From positions 1-12,421 of the forward strand of contig CAKUFB010000056.1 in assembly GCA_934647145.1 (NCBI GenBank): a stretch of DNA of 12,421 nt, read 5' to 3'. Made by a program: the position numbers and the translations under genes. The notes beneath the pieces are model-generated. The model was not told where the DNA came from and made no database searches. It saw nothing but the letters and a program-made list of their open reading frames with translations. Every line of letters begins with the position of its first letter. Positions within the stretch are counted from its first letter, which is position 1. The DNA is from an uncultured Clostridia bacterium (lineage in GTDB: Bacteria; Bacillota; Clostridia; Christensenellales; Aristaeellaceae). Of this stretch, positions 11,971 through 12,421 are shown piece by piece.

Positions 11971-12051
11971 CGGCAGGCTGAGCCTGCACGCACTTGCTGC
12001 CGCGCATCCTATTGACGACCCTGAATGCCATAAATTGGAGCACTCAGGGTC
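11971..12051 (+). repeat. Structured repeat element, copy B
   Basis: The same plan as copy A: hairpin GCAGGC-tga-GCCTGC (11973-11987), 3-nt spacer, CACTTGCT (11991-11998), then a second hairpin at 12017-12051 with stem GACCCTGAATGC and GCACTCAGGGTC (one A-C mismatch) and loop CATAAATTGGA. Only the basal GACC/GGTC, the loop and the closing GC remain the same as in copy A; the inner stem has changed on both sides together. Confidence 0.8.
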
Positions 12052-12165
12052 TGCGTTTTCGACCCCACCGCCCGCGCAATCAAGGCTCACCTGAAAGGGG
12101 AGGTGGTGAAGGTAACTGGGTCGCAGCCCTTATGGGACATACGCCCCGAGCTTTTCACAAACGAA

Positions 12166-12242
12166 GAATCTGGAGGCTTTAATTTATGGCCGACAGATTC
12201 GTGAAGCTCCGGCGGAAGCAAGTGACTGCCGACGTTGTCGGC
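12166..12242 (-). repeat. Structured repeat element, copy C (inverted)
   Basis: On the minus strand: hairpin GCCGAC-aac-GTCGGC (12242-12228), 3-nt spacer, CACTTGCT (12224-12217) then TCCGC, and a second hairpin (12200-12166) with stem GAATCTG/CAGATTC and GGC/GCC around a 2x2 internal loop, and loop CATAAATTAAA (12188-12178). The spacing from CACTTGCT to the loop is 36 nt (39 in A, 38 in B). Opposite orientation to A and B. Confidence 0.75.
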
Positions 12243-12271
12243 CCAGACTGTCAAAAAACCCCCGGAGAGCT

Positions 12272-12421
12272 CGAGAGGGCCGCAGCCCTCTCGAAGTTCC
12301 AATCGCGCCCAGCGGCGTGTACGGTGGGCGCGGGACGATTTTTGTAAATCTCATTTTCCAGAGCAAAAATCGTTTCCTTGCAGTTTTTGCGCCCGGAAAT
12401 CTCTTAGATTTCAGCAAAAAC
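12272..12421. repeat. Non-coding stretch dense in inverted repeats
   Basis: Four stems in 150 bp: CGAGAGGGC-CGCA-GCCCTCTCG (12272-12293); CGCGCCCA/TGGGCGCG (12304-12332); ACGATTTTTG/CAAAAATCGT (12335-12373); and a nested pair, GTTTTTGC/GCAAAAAC (12383-12421) enclosing GAAATCT-CTT-AGATTTC (12396-12412). On the minus strand the first stem is followed, after 13 nt, by T6, a poor terminator match. I see no convincing gene between 11748 and 12421. The part at 12052-12165 holds nothing I can identify. Confidence 0.7.

Noticed and set aside
11744..12043. A 99-codon minus-strand frame across the repeat region
   Set aside because: It translates the two repeat copies (RMRGSKCVQAQPA twice) and hairpins that have evident structural constraint. 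Reading frames across such repeats are usually by-products, and it has no ribosome site.
12087..12302. A 71-codon minus-strand frame near the right end
   Set aside because: It overlaps copy C and the stem-loop at 12272-12293, with low-information composition and no ribosome site. More likely non-coding repeat.
12186..12347. Small plus-strand ORF (53 codons) with GGAGG nine bases before its ATG
   Set aside because: The start codon is formed by the conserved hairpin loop of repeat copy C read on the opposite strand, and the rest runs over further inverted repeats. The peptide has no recognisable features. It is kept as a weak possibility only.
1..12421. CRISPR array
   Set aside because: No set of evenly spaced short repeats with unique spacers was found. 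The 12-bp tract at 4775-5056 is a coding repeat, and the intergenic repeats are few and irregular.

Overview
The window looks like part of a GC-rich Bacillota (Clostridia-like, probably gut-associated) chromosome with the edge of a mobile element at its left. The support is AGGAGG-type ribosome sites, two near-consensus sigma-A promoters (TTGACA/TTGACT, exactly 17 bp, TATAAT), tandem large serine recombinases of the clostridial type, and a MarR plus heterodimeric ABC exporter operon. The genus cannot be named from the sequence.

Layout. (1) 1-174 is the C-terminal end of an HK97-type phage major capsid protein. It is followed by a terminator-like hairpin and a compact, translationally coupled cassette at 308-3791: an HTH/double zinc-finger protein, a small SHOCT-like protein, and two large serine recombinases. 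This is the right part of a prophage or phage-derived element. Its junction with the chromosome probably lies in 3792-3986, which holds a long inverted repeat and a possible gene remnant. (2) On the minus strand at 4041-4357 is a tRNA-Leu(UAA) gene split in its anticodon loop by a 232-nt group I intron. It has its own near-consensus promoter, and a bidirectional terminator lies between it and the mobile element. (3) A minus-strand gene at 4463-6880 encodes an 805-aa secreted protein with three peptidoglycan-binding repeats, a Pro/Thr/Glu repeat linker and a divergent C-terminal domain. Upstream on the same strand is a small holin-like membrane protein (7022-7375). (4) Reading right from 7461 is an operon of a MarR regulator with promoter and palindromic operator, then the two halves of a heterodimeric ABC exporter, coupled by overlap or immediate adjacency. 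(5) 11748-12421 has no convincing gene. It is dense with inverted repeats, including at least three copies (plus one partial) of a structured element with conserved boxes and loops but different, still complementary stems.

The two strongest observations are the group I intron inside tRNA-Leu(UAA), for which helices P1-P9 can be drawn and the exons join into a complete class II tRNA with encoded CCA, and the covarying structured repeat family downstream of the ABC operon. The ABC pair shows the expected split of labour between one degenerate and one consensus ATP site.
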